A stretch of DNA of 64,000 bases from JAJDOD01 sp039024895 (lineage in GTDB: Bacteria > Pseudomonadota > Alphaproteobacteria > Rhodobacterales > Rhodobacteraceae): positions 37,861-101,860 of the forward strand of contig JBCCPJ010000011.1 of assembly GCA_039024895.1 (NCBI GenBank). The letters are read 5' to 3'. Below are positions 56,940-64,000 of the stretch, one piece after another. Below the pieces are notes generated by a model that saw nothing but the letters and a program-made list of their open reading frames with translations, was not told where the DNA came from and searched no databases. The translations under genes and the position numbers were made by a program. The stretch's first letter is position 1; the number at the start of each line of letters is the position of its first letter.

Positions 56940-57908
56940 CTAACGCTCTTTTACGTAGGGGTCGCCGCCAGCACGGGGCGGGATGGCCTTGCCGACAAAA
57001 CCCGCAAGAATGACGACGGTTAGGATATAGGGCAAAGCGTCCAGGAATTGGCCGGGCACATCGATCCGCATGATTGCTTCGACCGCGTCCGGACGCAGCG
57101 AGAGCGCCTGAAGAAACCCGAACAGTAAACAAGCCGAAAGCGCATACCACGGACGCCATTTTGCAAAGATGAGCGCTGCCAGCGCAATGAACCCGCGCCC
57201 TGACGACATGTCTTTCACGAAGCCCGCTTGCAGGCCAGTCGCCAAATAGGCGCCGGAAAACCCGCAAAGGATGCCGCAGATGCCGACAGCGGCGAAGCGC
57301 AGGCGGACGACAGAAATGCCCGCCGTGTCGACCGCTGCGGGGTTTTCGCCGACGGCGCGAAGGCGCAGACCAAATCGCGTGCGAAACAGGATGTACCAAG
57401 TCAGCGGAACCGTCAGAAACGCGACATAGACAAGGATCGAGTGGCCCGAAATCAAATCGGCATAGATCGGTCCGAAATACGGGGTGTCACGCACGGCGTC
57501 CGCGAATGGCAAGGTGATCTCGCCAAAGCGCGCAGCGCCCGAAAGGGAGGGCGTGCGGCCGCCCTGTTGAAACCAATCTTGCGCGATCAGAACAGTCAGA
57601 CCAGCCGCAAGAAAGTTGATCGCCACACCGGAAATCAATTGGTTTCCTCGGAAGGTGATCGAGGCGAGACCATGCACAAGGCTCAGCGCAAGGGACGCAC
57701 CAATCCCGGCGAGCAATCCAACCCAGACCGATCCGCTTACCGCGGCGAAAGCTGCCGAAAAGAAAGCCGCCGCCAGCATCTTGCCTTCAAGGCCGATGTC
57801 AAAGATGCCCGCACGTTCAGAGAACAAGCCAGCCAGACAGGCAAAGAGCAGCGGCGTTGCGAGCCTTACACTGGAATCAAAGATTTGCAGGAGCGTTAGA
57901 AAGTCCAT
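56940..57908 (-). CDS. Nucleoside/BmpA-type ABC transporter permease 2
   Basis: A 322-residue permease of the BPD_transp_2 family, with about eight to ten hydrophobic helices and the family features FSERAGIFDIGLEGKMLAAA and GENPAAVDTAGISVVRLRFA. It pairs with the gene upstream at 57912 to form the channel for a purine nucleoside-type substrate. The two genes are separated by three bases. Confidence 0.9.
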   Translation of the reverse strand: MDFLTLLQIFDSSVRLATPLLFACLAGLFSERAGIFDIGLEGKMLAAAFFSAAFAAVSGSVWVGLLAGIGASLALSLVHGLASITFRGNQLISGVAINFLAAGLTVLIAQDWFQQGGRTPSLSGAARFGEITLPFADAVRDTPYFGPIYADLISGHSILVYVAFLTVPLTWYILFRTRFGLRLRAVGENPAAVDTAGISVVRLRFAAVGICGILCGFSGAYLATGLQAGFVKDMSSGRGFIALAALIFAKWRPWYALSACLLFGFLQALSLRPDAVEAIMRIDVPGQFLDALPYILTVVILAGFVGKAIPPRAGGDPYVKER

Positions 57909-57911
57909 CGC

Positions 57912-59003
57912 TCACGCCTCCCGATTGCGAAACAAAAGGAAGAGACGCGCCAAGGGCATGCGCACCATATTATCGAGCGCGCCAGTGAACAGGATAACCA
58001 GAGCCTGGATGACAACGATTAGTTCGCGCGGGATGTTGGTCCAGAAGTCGATCTCCGCGCCACCCTGAACAAGAAAACCGAACAGGAGCGAAGCGAGCAG
58101 AACACCGAAGGGGTGGGAACGGCCCATGAGGGCGACCGCAATCCCAATGAAACCGGCCCCCTCGACAGAGTTGAGGACAAGCCGTTCTGCCGACATGACG
58201 TTGTTGATAGCCATGCAACCCGCTAGCCCACCGGATATGAGCATCGCGACTAATATGATCTTGGTTGGGGAGATGCCGGCATATTTTGCCGCCGGTTCGC
58301 TTTGCCCATAGGCGCGGATCTCATACCCGAGCCGGGTGCGCCAAACCAGAAGCCAGAACAGGTAGCAGGCGAGAAGGGCGATGAAGAAACTCACATTGAC
58401 CGGTGCCGCATCCGAGAACTCGATGCCGATAGCGCCGAGAATATCAGACATGCGCGGCAGATGGGTACCTTCCGGAAAACGCGCGGTAGCCGGGTCCATG
58501 GAGCCTGCGGGCTTTAGCACCTCCACCAACAAATAGACCAGCAACGCAGACGCAATGAAGTTGAACATGATCGTCGTGATGACGATGTGGCTGCCGCGTT
58601 TGGCTTGAAGATAGGCAGGGATCAACGCCCAGAGCGCACCGAACAAAGCGCCGCCCAGAAGGGCGACAGGCAGCGCGAGTGTCCAATGGGGCCACGGCAA
58701 CGACAGGCAGACCAGCGCGACGCCAAGCCCCCCAAGCGTTGCCTGCCCCTCTCCGCCAATGTTGAAGAGACGCGCGTGAAACGCGATGGCAACGGCGAGG
58801 CCAGTGAATATGAAGTTCGTGGCGTAAAACAGCATGAACCCGATGCCAGCCGAATTCCCAAACGTCCCCTGCACCATAAGTTTTATGGCATTTATCGGGT
58901 CTTCCCCGATGGCGAGGATCACCAGGGCTGAGATGAAGAAGGCCAGCAGGATGGAAATCAGCGGGATCAGGATCGCGTCGGCCCACTTTGGAATTACGTC
59001 CAT
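57912..59003 (-). CDS. Nucleoside/BmpA-type ABC transporter permease 1
   Basis: A 363-residue permease of the same family. FTGLAVAIAFHARLFNIGGE is the family motif, with GQSEPAAKYAGISPTKIILV the cytoplasmic loop that contacts the ATPase. AAAGGAG precedes the ATG at 59003. It follows the ATPase gene after 97 bases containing a repeat element (copy C). Confidence 0.9.
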   Translation of the reverse strand: MDVIPKWADAILIPLISILLAFFISALVILAIGEDPINAIKLMVQGTFGNSAGIGFMLFYATNFIFTGLAVAIAFHARLFNIGGEGQATLGGLGVALVCLSLPWPHWTLALPVALLGGALFGALWALIPAYLQAKRGSHIVITTIMFNFIASALLVYLLVEVLKPAGSMDPATARFPEGTHLPRMSDILGAIGIEFSDAAPVNVSFFIALLACYLFWLLVWRTRLGYEIRAYGQSEPAAKYAGISPTKIILVAMLISGGLAGCMAINNVMSAERLVLNSVEGAGFIGIAVALMGRSHPFGVLLASLLFGFLVQGGAEIDFWTNIPRELIVVIQALVILFTGALDNMVRMPLARLFLLFRNREA

Positions 59004-59037
59004 GGTGCGCTCCTTTGGGAGATGCTGCACCTACTTG

Positions 59038-59084
59038 CGGCGCTGCGCCGGGGACTCTGACCCGCTTGCGCCCCGAGGTGTTCT
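59038..59084 (+). repeat. Intergenic palindromic repeat, copy C
   Basis: GGCGCTGCGCCGGGGACTCT, then GACCCGCTTGCGCCCCGAGG and TGTTCT, a degenerate version of the elements at 12044 and 54076: a G/C palindrome followed by CCCCGAGGTRTTY. It lies between the transporter ATPase and permease genes. Confidence 0.45.
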
Positions 59085-59100
59085 ACGGTCAATGACTGCA

Positions 59101-60672
59101 TCATGCCGCGTCCGATTGGTCGGTCACACCGGCCATTAAGAGGCCAAGTTCCCGTTCATCGGTTTCGGCTGCTAGACGTTCGCCCATGATCTGCCCGTCG
59201 AACATGACCGCGATCCGGTCAGAGAGCGACAGCACCTCATCCAGTTCAACCGAGACCAGCAGGATTGCCTTCCCCGCATCCCGAAGCGCCACGATTTGCT
59301 TATGGATGAACTCAATGGCGCCAATATCGACCCCACGCGTTGGCTGACCAACAAGCAGCAAGGTCGGGTCACGTTCAATCTCGCGGGCCAGCACGATTTT
59401 CTGCTGATTGCCGCCAGAGAAGTTCTTAGCAGCCAGGCTTGAAATCGGCGGGCGCACATCGAAGCGCTCCATTTTCGCTTCGCAGTCTGAACGGATCGCC
59501 TCGTTATTCATGAACCGGGCATTCTTTTGGAACTCAGGCGCGTGGTGATATCCGAAGACGCTGTTTTCCCAGGCAAAAAAGTCGAGTATCAAACCCTCTT
59601 TGTGGCGATCTTCCGGCACGTGAGCGATGCCCTTCGCACGGCGGGTCTGACCGTCTGAAGAGGCCCCCGTGAGATCTATGTCTTCCCCATTCAGACGAAC
59701 ACGACCGATCGCAGCGCGGTAGCCACCAAGCACTTCAAGCAGCTCGGACTGGCCATTGCCGGCGACGCCTGCGATCCCAACGATTTCACCGGCCTGTACA
59801 GTCAAATTGATCTTCTTGAGACGCTCGACGCCGTCGTCGTCGATGACGCTGAGGTTTTCGACCTCCAACACATTGCCCTTGGGTTGCGCCGGTTCCTTGT
59901 CGACGCGCAAGAGCACTTTGCGACCGACCATCAATTCCGCAAGTTCGGCTGGATTGGTGTCCGATGTCTTCACGGTTGCCGTCATCTCACCCCGCCGCAT
60001 GACGCTCACGGTATCGGTCACATCCATAATTTCACGCAATTTATGGGTGATCAGGATGATTGTCTTACCCTCGTCCCGAAGGCCCTTGAGAATGCGAAAA
60101 AGGTGGTCTGCTTCCGACTGCGTGAGCACTCCCGTGGGTTCATCCAGGATCAGAATATCCGCACGTCGATAGAGTGCCTTCAGGATTTCAACCCGTTGCT
60201 GATACCCGACGGAGAGGTCTTCGATCTTCGCATCAGGATCGACCCGCAGTTCATATTCCTGCGCAAGTTCCGTCAACAACTGGCGTGCCTTCGACAACGA
60301 GGGTTTCAAACGTCTCCCGTCTTCCGCGCCAAGCACGACGTTTTCGAGTACGGTGAAGTTTTCGACCAGTTTGAAATGCTGGAAGACCATCCCGATCCCG
60401 GCAGCAATCGCGGCCTGGCTGTCTGGGATTTCGGTCTTTTGGCCGCCGATGAAAATTTCACCGGAGTCCGCCTTATAGAAGCCGTAGAGTATCGACATGA
60501 GCGTCGATTTTCCCGCGCCGTTTTCACCGATGATACCGTGGATCGTCCCCGGCATAACGCGGATGGAAATGTCTTTGTTTGCCCGAACGGGCCCAAAGGA
60601 CTTGGAGACACCTTTGAGTTCAATGGCTGGGGCGACTGATGCCGCCCCGCCAGTGTTTGCGCCGTCGCTCAT
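59101..60672 (-). CDS. Nucleoside/BmpA-type ABC transporter ATPase (two domains)
   Basis: A 523-residue tandem ATPase. Domain 1 has Walker A GENGAGKSTLM, signature LSVGYQQR and Walker B LILDEPTGVLT. Domain 2 has a degenerate Walker A (GVAGNGQSELLEVL, no Lys) with FSGGNQQK, and Walker B LLLVGQPTRGVDIG, where the Asp is replaced by Gly. This one-active-site arrangement is normal for sugar and nucleoside importers. The start shares one base with the bmpA stop. Confidence 0.92.
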   Translation of the reverse strand: MSDGANTGGAASVAPAIELKGVSKSFGPVRANKDISIRVMPGTIHGIIGENGAGKSTLMSILYGFYKADSGEIFIGGQKTEIPDSQAAIAAGIGMVFQHFKLVENFTVLENVVLGAEDGRRLKPSLSKARQLLTELAQEYELRVDPDAKIEDLSVGYQQRVEILKALYRRADILILDEPTGVLTQSEADHLFRILKGLRDEGKTIILITHKLREIMDVTDTVSVMRRGEMTATVKTSDTNPAELAELMVGRKVLLRVDKEPAQPKGNVLEVENLSVIDDDGVERLKKINLTVQAGEIVGIAGVAGNGQSELLEVLGGYRAAIGRVRLNGEDIDLTGASSDGQTRRAKGIAHVPEDRHKEGLILDFFAWENSVFGYHHAPEFQKNARFMNNEAIRSDCEAKMERFDVRPPISSLAAKNFSGGNQQKIVLAREIERDPTLLLVGQPTRGVDIGAIEFIHKQIVALRDAGKAILLVSVELDEVLSLSDRIAVMFDGQIMGERLAAETDERELGLLMAGVTDQSDAA

Positions 60673-61673
60673 CAGAAGTCGAGAACCGGGCAGCTGTCGT
60701 TTTCGTAATAGGCCACGACGTTCAGATCACCTGCAATGATCTTGGCTTTCGCCTCTTCCACGGCGGCCTTCATGTCTTCCGTGATCAACTCTGCATTGTT
60801 CTCATCCAAAGCATAGCCCACGCCATCGTTTTCGAGCGTCATTGTGTGCACGCCTGGCTCGAAACCATCGACCCCGGAAGAGAAGACGTCATAAACGGCG
60901 TTATCGACGCGCTTAAGCATGGAAGTGAGGACTTCACCCGGATGCAGGTGGTTCTGGTTCGAGTCGACGCCAATGGACAGGATATCTTCGTCGGATGCTG
61001 CCTGCAGAACGCCCACGCCGGTGGCGCCCGCCGCAGCATAGACAACGTCAGCGCCCTGACTGACCTGCGCAAGCGTAAGTTCGATACCTTTGCCGGGGTC
61101 GTTCCAGGCTGCCGGGGTTGTGCCGGTCATATTGGCAATCACGCTGACGTCTGGGTTTACCGCTTTCGCGCCCTGGGCATAGCCGCAAGCAAAGTGGCGG
61201 ATCAGCGGGATGTCCATGCCGCCGATGAACCCGATCGTGTCAGACTCAGAAGCCATCGCGGCTAGCATGCCAACGAGGTAGGAGCCTTCGTGTTCGGCGA
61301 AGGTGATCTGGCGCAAGTTCGGAATGTCGAGCCAGCCCACATCGATAATCGCGAACTTGGTGTCGGGGTACTTGGGCGCAACTTCCTCCATGGTGGAGGC
61401 GTTGGCGAAGCCGAGCACGACAATCGGGTTATAGCCCGCTTCAGCGAGGCGCGTCGCGAACTGAACACGCTGTGCTTCAGCCGTCACTTCGATTTCCTGG
61501 TAGCTCTCACCGGTCTCATCCGCCCAACGCTTGGCCCCATTATAGGCCGCTTCGTTGAAGGATTTGTCGAACTTGCCGCCAAGGTCGTACATGAGCGCGG
61601 GTTCCGCCAGTGCGGCACCAGCCATCATGGCAAGGGCTGCAACGCCGCCAAGCGCAGTCTTCAAATAGGACAT
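60672..61673 (-). CDS. BmpA family substrate-binding protein
   Basis: A 333-residue periplasmic binding protein with a Sec signal (MSYLKTALGGVAALAMMAG) cleaved near ALA-EP. YDLGGKFDKSFNEAAYNG, GFIGGMDIPLIRHFACGY and SIGVDSNQNHLHPGEVLTSM are typical of the BmpA/PnrA family, which bind purine nucleosides. GGGAG precedes the ATG at 61673. It heads the transporter operon. Confidence 0.92.
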   Translation of the reverse strand: MSYLKTALGGVAALAMMAGAALAEPALMYDLGGKFDKSFNEAAYNGAKRWADETGESYQEIEVTAEAQRVQFATRLAEAGYNPIVVLGFANASTMEEVAPKYPDTKFAIIDVGWLDIPNLRQITFAEHEGSYLVGMLAAMASESDTIGFIGGMDIPLIRHFACGYAQGAKAVNPDVSVIANMTGTTPAAWNDPGKGIELTLAQVSQGADVVYAAAGATGVGVLQAASDEDILSIGVDSNQNHLHPGEVLTSMLKRVDNAVYDVFSSGVDGFEPGVHTMTLENDGVGYALDENNAELITEDMKAAVEEAKAKIIAGDLNVVAYYENDSCPVLDF

Positions 61674-61699
61674 AAACAGTCTCCCAGTTGGTAAACCTT

Positions 61700-61731
61700 G
61701 GGCACTCTTGTGGGCTGATCCCCCAGTGCCC
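61700..61731 (-). promoter_or_regulatory. Hairpin in the bmpA leader
   Basis: GGGCACT (61700-61706) and AGTGCCC (61725-61731) pair perfectly around an inner TGGG/CCCC. It lies about 27 bases upstream of the bmpA ATG on the transcribed strand. It lacks the conserved bases of the purine riboswitch, so I do not assign it; it may be a simple stem or a terminator remnant from the preceding rimI gene. Confidence 0.25.
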
Positions 61732-61818
61732 TTGATGCATGGAATAAGGCCGCGAACGTCAGAGAGGGTCAATAGGAGTCTTGGTGGGATCGGAGAAAAA
61801 CCACCCAACGGCGCGGGG

Positions 61819-62247
61819 TTAAGGCCGTTCAACCTGTTTCGACATCAAAACGGCGTCGATGCGAGAGCTCGCGCCCGCATAATAGGCTTTGCGACGACCG
61901 CACTCTTGCCAGCCGTTCGACGTGTAGAGAAGAATTGCCCGCTTATTGGTGACAGCAACCTCAAGATGAAGCCGGGATGCGCCGAGCGTGCGCGCCTCTT
62001 CCTCAAAGAGATTGAGGCAAGCGCGACCCAGACCTTGTCGCTGCATATCGGGCGCAACCGCCAAGGTGAGTAGTTCCGCCTCCTCAAGCACCACACGGCC
62101 AAGGGCAAAGCCGGCGCGTTTCTGGCCGGGCGGCACGACGCAGAAAACTCCAGGCAGGGCGAGCATCTCTTTGAAATCATTGGCGCCCCAAGACGCGGGC
62201 GTCTCCATGGCACGGGCATGGACAGCCGCCAGTTCCTCCACGGTCAC
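61819..62247 (-). CDS. rimI: Ribosomal protein alanine N-acetyltransferase RimI-like
   Basis: A 142-residue GNAT protein. The acetyl-CoA-binding VAPDMQRQGLGRACLNLFEE (Q-x-x-G-x-G) and the late NGWQECGRRKAYY fit RimI. The GTG at 62247 overlaps the tsaB stop (GTGA) and gives the usual length; upstream starts would enter tsaB. The family acetylates the N-terminus of S18. Pairing with tsaB is common. Confidence 0.85.
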   Translation of the reverse strand: MTVEELAAVHARAMETPASWGANDFKEMLALPGVFCVVPPGQKRAGFALGRVVLEEAELLTLAVAPDMQRQGLGRACLNLFEEEARTLGASRLHLEVAVTNKRAILLYTSNGWQECGRRKAYYAGASSRIDAVLMSKQVERP

Positions 62248-62936
62248 GACAATATGACCGGTGGCGGGTCCGAAGGCGGTGCCGCGTCGGGCGGGCGCAC
62301 ATAAAGGGGCACCGGTGCCGCGTCTTCGGTGCCGTTTTGAAACTTCCACGCGGTCACCTTGCCAAGCCGGTAAGGGATGTTGTCCGGCGTTATCGCTTCG
62401 GCATCGGCATTGAACTGCGCCGCAATCTCCGCCGCGCGAAAACCGCGCACTTTAAGATTTATGCAATTCAGCTCCTCAGGCGCCGACGATGGGTCGATCA
62501 GGCGGGGCTCCGCAACAGGGCGCCCATAGCGATGGAGTTGAACGTAGCTTTGGTCCTTCGGCGCCTCGACGCTCAGCAACAAGGCGGATTCTGAAGCCAA
62601 CCCATGCGTATCTTTCACAAAATCGAATGAGGTCACCGAGATGGTCTTAAATTCGCAGGCCAAAGCAAGGCCTCGGGCGTAGGAAACCGAGATGCGAATG
62701 CCCGTGAAGTTTCCAGGACCGACGCCAACACCAACTGCGGATAAGTCCCGGAAATCTATGCCTGCGGAGGCCATGGCAGCCTCAACCATCGACGGCAGCG
62801 CTTCCGCTTGCCCGCGTTTCATTTCAGCCCAGTCTTGAACAAGCGCCACATCGTCTTCGAACACCGCGACGGCGCAGTGAGGCCCGGACGTGTCAAAGCA
62901 AAGAAAAAGCGGCTTGCCGCCACGCGGCTTGCCCAT
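62244..62936 (-). CDS. tsaB: tRNA threonylcarbamoyladenosine biosynthesis protein TsaB
   Basis: A 230-residue ASKHA-fold protein beginning with LFLCFDTSGPHCAVAVFEDD and containing VGVGPGNFTGIRISVSYARG, the TsaB signature. With TsaD and TsaE it makes t6A37 in tRNA. It starts six bases after the nfu stop, and the product ends in PPVILS. Confidence 0.93.
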   Translation of the reverse strand: MGKPRGGKPLFLCFDTSGPHCAVAVFEDDVALVQDWAEMKRGQAEALPSMVEAAMASAGIDFRDLSAVGVGVGPGNFTGIRISVSYARGLALACEFKTISVTSFDFVKDTHGLASESALLLSVEAPKDQSYVQLHRYGRPVAEPRLIDPSSAPEELNCINLKVRGFRAAEIAAQFNADAEAITPDNIPYRLGKVTAWKFQNGTEDAAPVPLYVRPPDAAPPSDPPPVILS

Positions 62937-62942
62937 GGGTTT

Positions 62943-63506
62943 CTACGCCGCGACGGGGCGCACCTCTAGCACCTCTGGAATGTAGTGGCGCAACAGGTTT
63001 TCGATCCCCATTTTCAACGTCAGAGTCGAAGACGGGCAACCCGCACACGCGCCTTGCATGTGGAGATATACGATACCCCGGTCGAACCCGTGAAACACGA
63101 TATCGCCACCGTCTTGAGCCACGGCGGGGCGAACACGCGTGTCGAGCAGTTCTTTAATCTGGTCAACGATCTCGCCGTCTTCGCCATCATGTTCCGCATG
63201 ACCCGACGCAGAGGCACCTTCGCTTTCGATCACCGGGTGGCCAGACTGAAAATGTTCCATGATCGCGCCAAGGATTGGCGCTTTGACGATATCCCAATCG
63301 AGGGCGTCGTCCTTTGTGACGGTGACGAAATCGGCACCCAGAAACACACCACTCACACCGTCCACGGCGAATATACGCTGCGCGAGCGGTGACTTTTCCG
63401 CAGTCTTGGCCGAAGGAAAATCTGCCGTGCCACTTCCAAGTACGTCTTGACCGGGAAGGAATTTAAGCGTTGCGGGGTTGGGTGTGGCTTCGGTTTGGAT
63501 GAACAT
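62943..63506 (-). CDS. Nfu-type iron-sulfur cluster carrier
   Basis: A 187-residue protein: N-terminal Nfu_N domain starting MFIQTEATPNPATLKFLPGQ, then the C-terminal NifU-like domain with the cluster-binding GACAGCPSS (CxxC). It delivers 4Fe-4S clusters to target enzymes. A probable Irr-box lies 58 bases upstream (63564-63580). The ATG at 63506 is preferred over 63560. Confidence 0.93.
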   Translation of the reverse strand: MFIQTEATPNPATLKFLPGQDVLGSGTADFPSAKTAEKSPLAQRIFAVDGVSGVFLGADFVTVTKDDALDWDIVKAPILGAIMEHFQSGHPVIESEGASASGHAEHDGEDGEIVDQIKELLDTRVRPAVAQDGGDIVFHGFDRGIVYLHMQGACAGCPSSTLTLKMGIENLLRHYIPEVLEVRPVAA

Positions 63507-63563
63507 TTCGCGGTCTCCGATCAGGACTGTAGATATGCGCTTCGGGCGGGAGCTTGTCAATGG

Positions 63564-63580
63564 TTTGGAATGATTCTAAA
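63564..63580. promoter_or_regulatory. Irr-box-like palindrome upstream of nfu
   Basis: TTTGGAA-TGA-TTCTAAA is a nearly perfect inverted repeat with a three-base centre. It matches the iron-control element bound by Irr (TTTAGAA-N3-TTCTAAA type) as I recall it from alphaproteobacterial studies. It sits 58-74 bases before the nfu start. The 371-base gap 63507-63877 holds this, the repeat pair at 63658 and the leader of the next gene; no other gene is seen. Confidence 0.5.
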
Positions 63581-63657
63581 TCGTTTCCTCGCACCTTAGT
63601 CGAGTGTCGCCTTTGCGTCCCCGATGCGATGTACGTTCGCGTGCGACCCAAGCAGAG

Positions 63658-63701
63658 CGTTTTGTACAGAACTGAAAGGGGTGAATTTCCGTTTTGTACA
63701 G
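63658..63701 (+). repeat. Pair of 12-bp direct repeats with TGTACA core
   Basis: CGTTTTGTACAG occurs at 63658-63669 and 63690-63701, 32 bases apart (three helical turns). Each contains the palindrome TGTACA. A related GATGTACG lies at 63628. The pair is 177-220 bases before the P-loop gene at 63878, so it may be an operator for it; the factor is unknown. Confidence 0.4.
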
Positions 63702-63877
63702 TTTTGGCGACGGTGCGGTTTATGAGGTATGAAGCTCTGCGTGTCGTCGCTGGGAGGATATTCTGGGGATTTATGTTTCTCGGCAACGAACGGCTGGTTT
63801 GAGCCCAAACCTTCCGCCGGTTGCAAGTGCAGCATCATTCTGCAAGGTCCCGTCGGAGGCACATTGGGGCAAACATC

Positions 63878-64000
63878 ATGCGCATCGCAGTTACTGGAAC
63901 CCATGGTGTTGGTAAGACCAAGCTCGTTGAAGACATTGCAGACGCTGCCAATCAGTTCGATGCAATCCCGGAACCGTTTGTCGTCTTTCTAGGCGATGCG
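63878..64000 (+). CDS. N-terminus of a P-loop NTPase/kinase (partial)
   Basis: The first 41 codons are present, starting MRIAVTGTHGVGKTKLVEDI, with the Walker A GTHGVGKT. The following ADAANQFDAIPEPFVVFLGD resembles AAA/NadR-type ATPases that phosphorylate small molecules. The rest is off the right edge, so the family cannot be assigned further. A GGGGC stretch lies 12 bases upstream; the ribosome site is weak. Confidence 0.6.
   Translation, partial: MRIAVTGTHGVGKTKLVEDIADAANQFDAIPEPFVVFLGDA

Noticed and set aside
59884..60639. A 251-codon plus-strand frame
   Set aside because: It lies wholly antisense to the two-domain ABC ATPase and shows no family pattern.
60639..61265. A 208-codon plus-strand frame
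   Set aside because: Antisense to bmpA and the ATPase start; explained by their codon bias.
61700..61731. A purine riboswitch in front of the nucleoside transporter
   Set aside because: The conserved core and three-way junction are not visible; it is only a hairpin.
63554..63802. An 82-codon plus-strand frame before the P-loop gene
   Set aside because: It overlaps the Irr-box-like site and the repeat pair, lacks a ribosome site and has no motif.
1..64000. Insertion sequences, prophage, CRISPR array, toxin-antitoxin pair or defence island
   Set aside because: No transposase, integrase, phage gene, repeat-spacer array or defence protein was recognised on either strand.

Overview
The window looks like a piece of chromosome from a marine Roseobacter-group member of the Rhodobacteraceae (Alphaproteobacteria). 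The basis is gene content and order: SoeABC-type sulfite oxidation, a ureDAB-x-C-x-EFG urease operon, a Hint-domain protein, B12-dependent NrdJ, the HisZ/HisG pair next to HisS, DUF1489, DUF2007, YdcH and SlyX small proteins, EtfQO, and a nucleoside-type BmpA ABC transporter. No rRNA, convincing tRNA, insertion sequence, phage gene or CRISPR array was found. Coding density is high and many genes overlap by 1-14 bases.

Layout. 1-4389: six overlapping genes (amidohydrolase tail, GlcD-like FAD oxidase, two flavodoxin-fold quinone reductases, a 2-oxoglutarate/Fe(II) oxygenase, a creatininase homologue), then a 58-residue membrane protein and an HpcH/HpaI aldolase. This looks like a catabolic module of unknown substrate. 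5553-10737: a DUF1294 protein and soeABC, which carries a 36-codon reading frame stop/start coupled on both sides. 10837-12858: phaA and phaB of PHB metabolism, closed by a clear terminator. 13018-15398: small proteins, a LysR regulator and a TrmN6-like methyltransferase. 15453-17365: isoprenoid genes (polyprenyl diphosphate synthase, ispE). 17352-21458: TPR lipoprotein-like protein, EtfQO, greA. 21475-23451: an unknown membrane protein and an unusual matrixin-like metalloprotease. 23562-28345: smpB, dapA, soluble lytic transglycosylase, dinB.

28436-35734: a Gfo/Idh oxidoreductase and the complete urease operon on the minus strand, holding two accessory proteins and a 404-base gap with a possible opposite-strand membrane peptide. 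35869-37677: ispD and a Hint protein. 37881-40847: a three-gene operon resembling part of ectoine-utilisation clusters. 40855-46955: nrdJ, DUF1489, hisG-hisZ-hisS; hisS contains a low-G+C patch. 47017-50325: slyX, a candidate structured RNA with a strong terminator, VOC protein, class IV aminotransferase, ornithine-cyclodeaminase homologue, Usp. 50586-53042: rpsD and an ABC-2 exporter. 53039-56916: PfkB kinase, gltX, a zincin and a Tat-exported metallo-beta-lactamase-fold protein. 56940-61673: BmpA-type nucleoside importer. 61819-64000: rimI, tsaB, an Nfu Fe-S carrier preceded by an Irr-box-like palindrome, and the start of a P-loop protein.

All calls are by reading motifs in the translated sequence; no database search was possible. 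Starts were chosen from ribosome binding sites, overlap patterns and family N-termini. The best candidates for something undescribed are the 1-4389 operon, the coupled micro-ORF in soeABC, the matrixin architecture, and the small proteins inside the urease locus.
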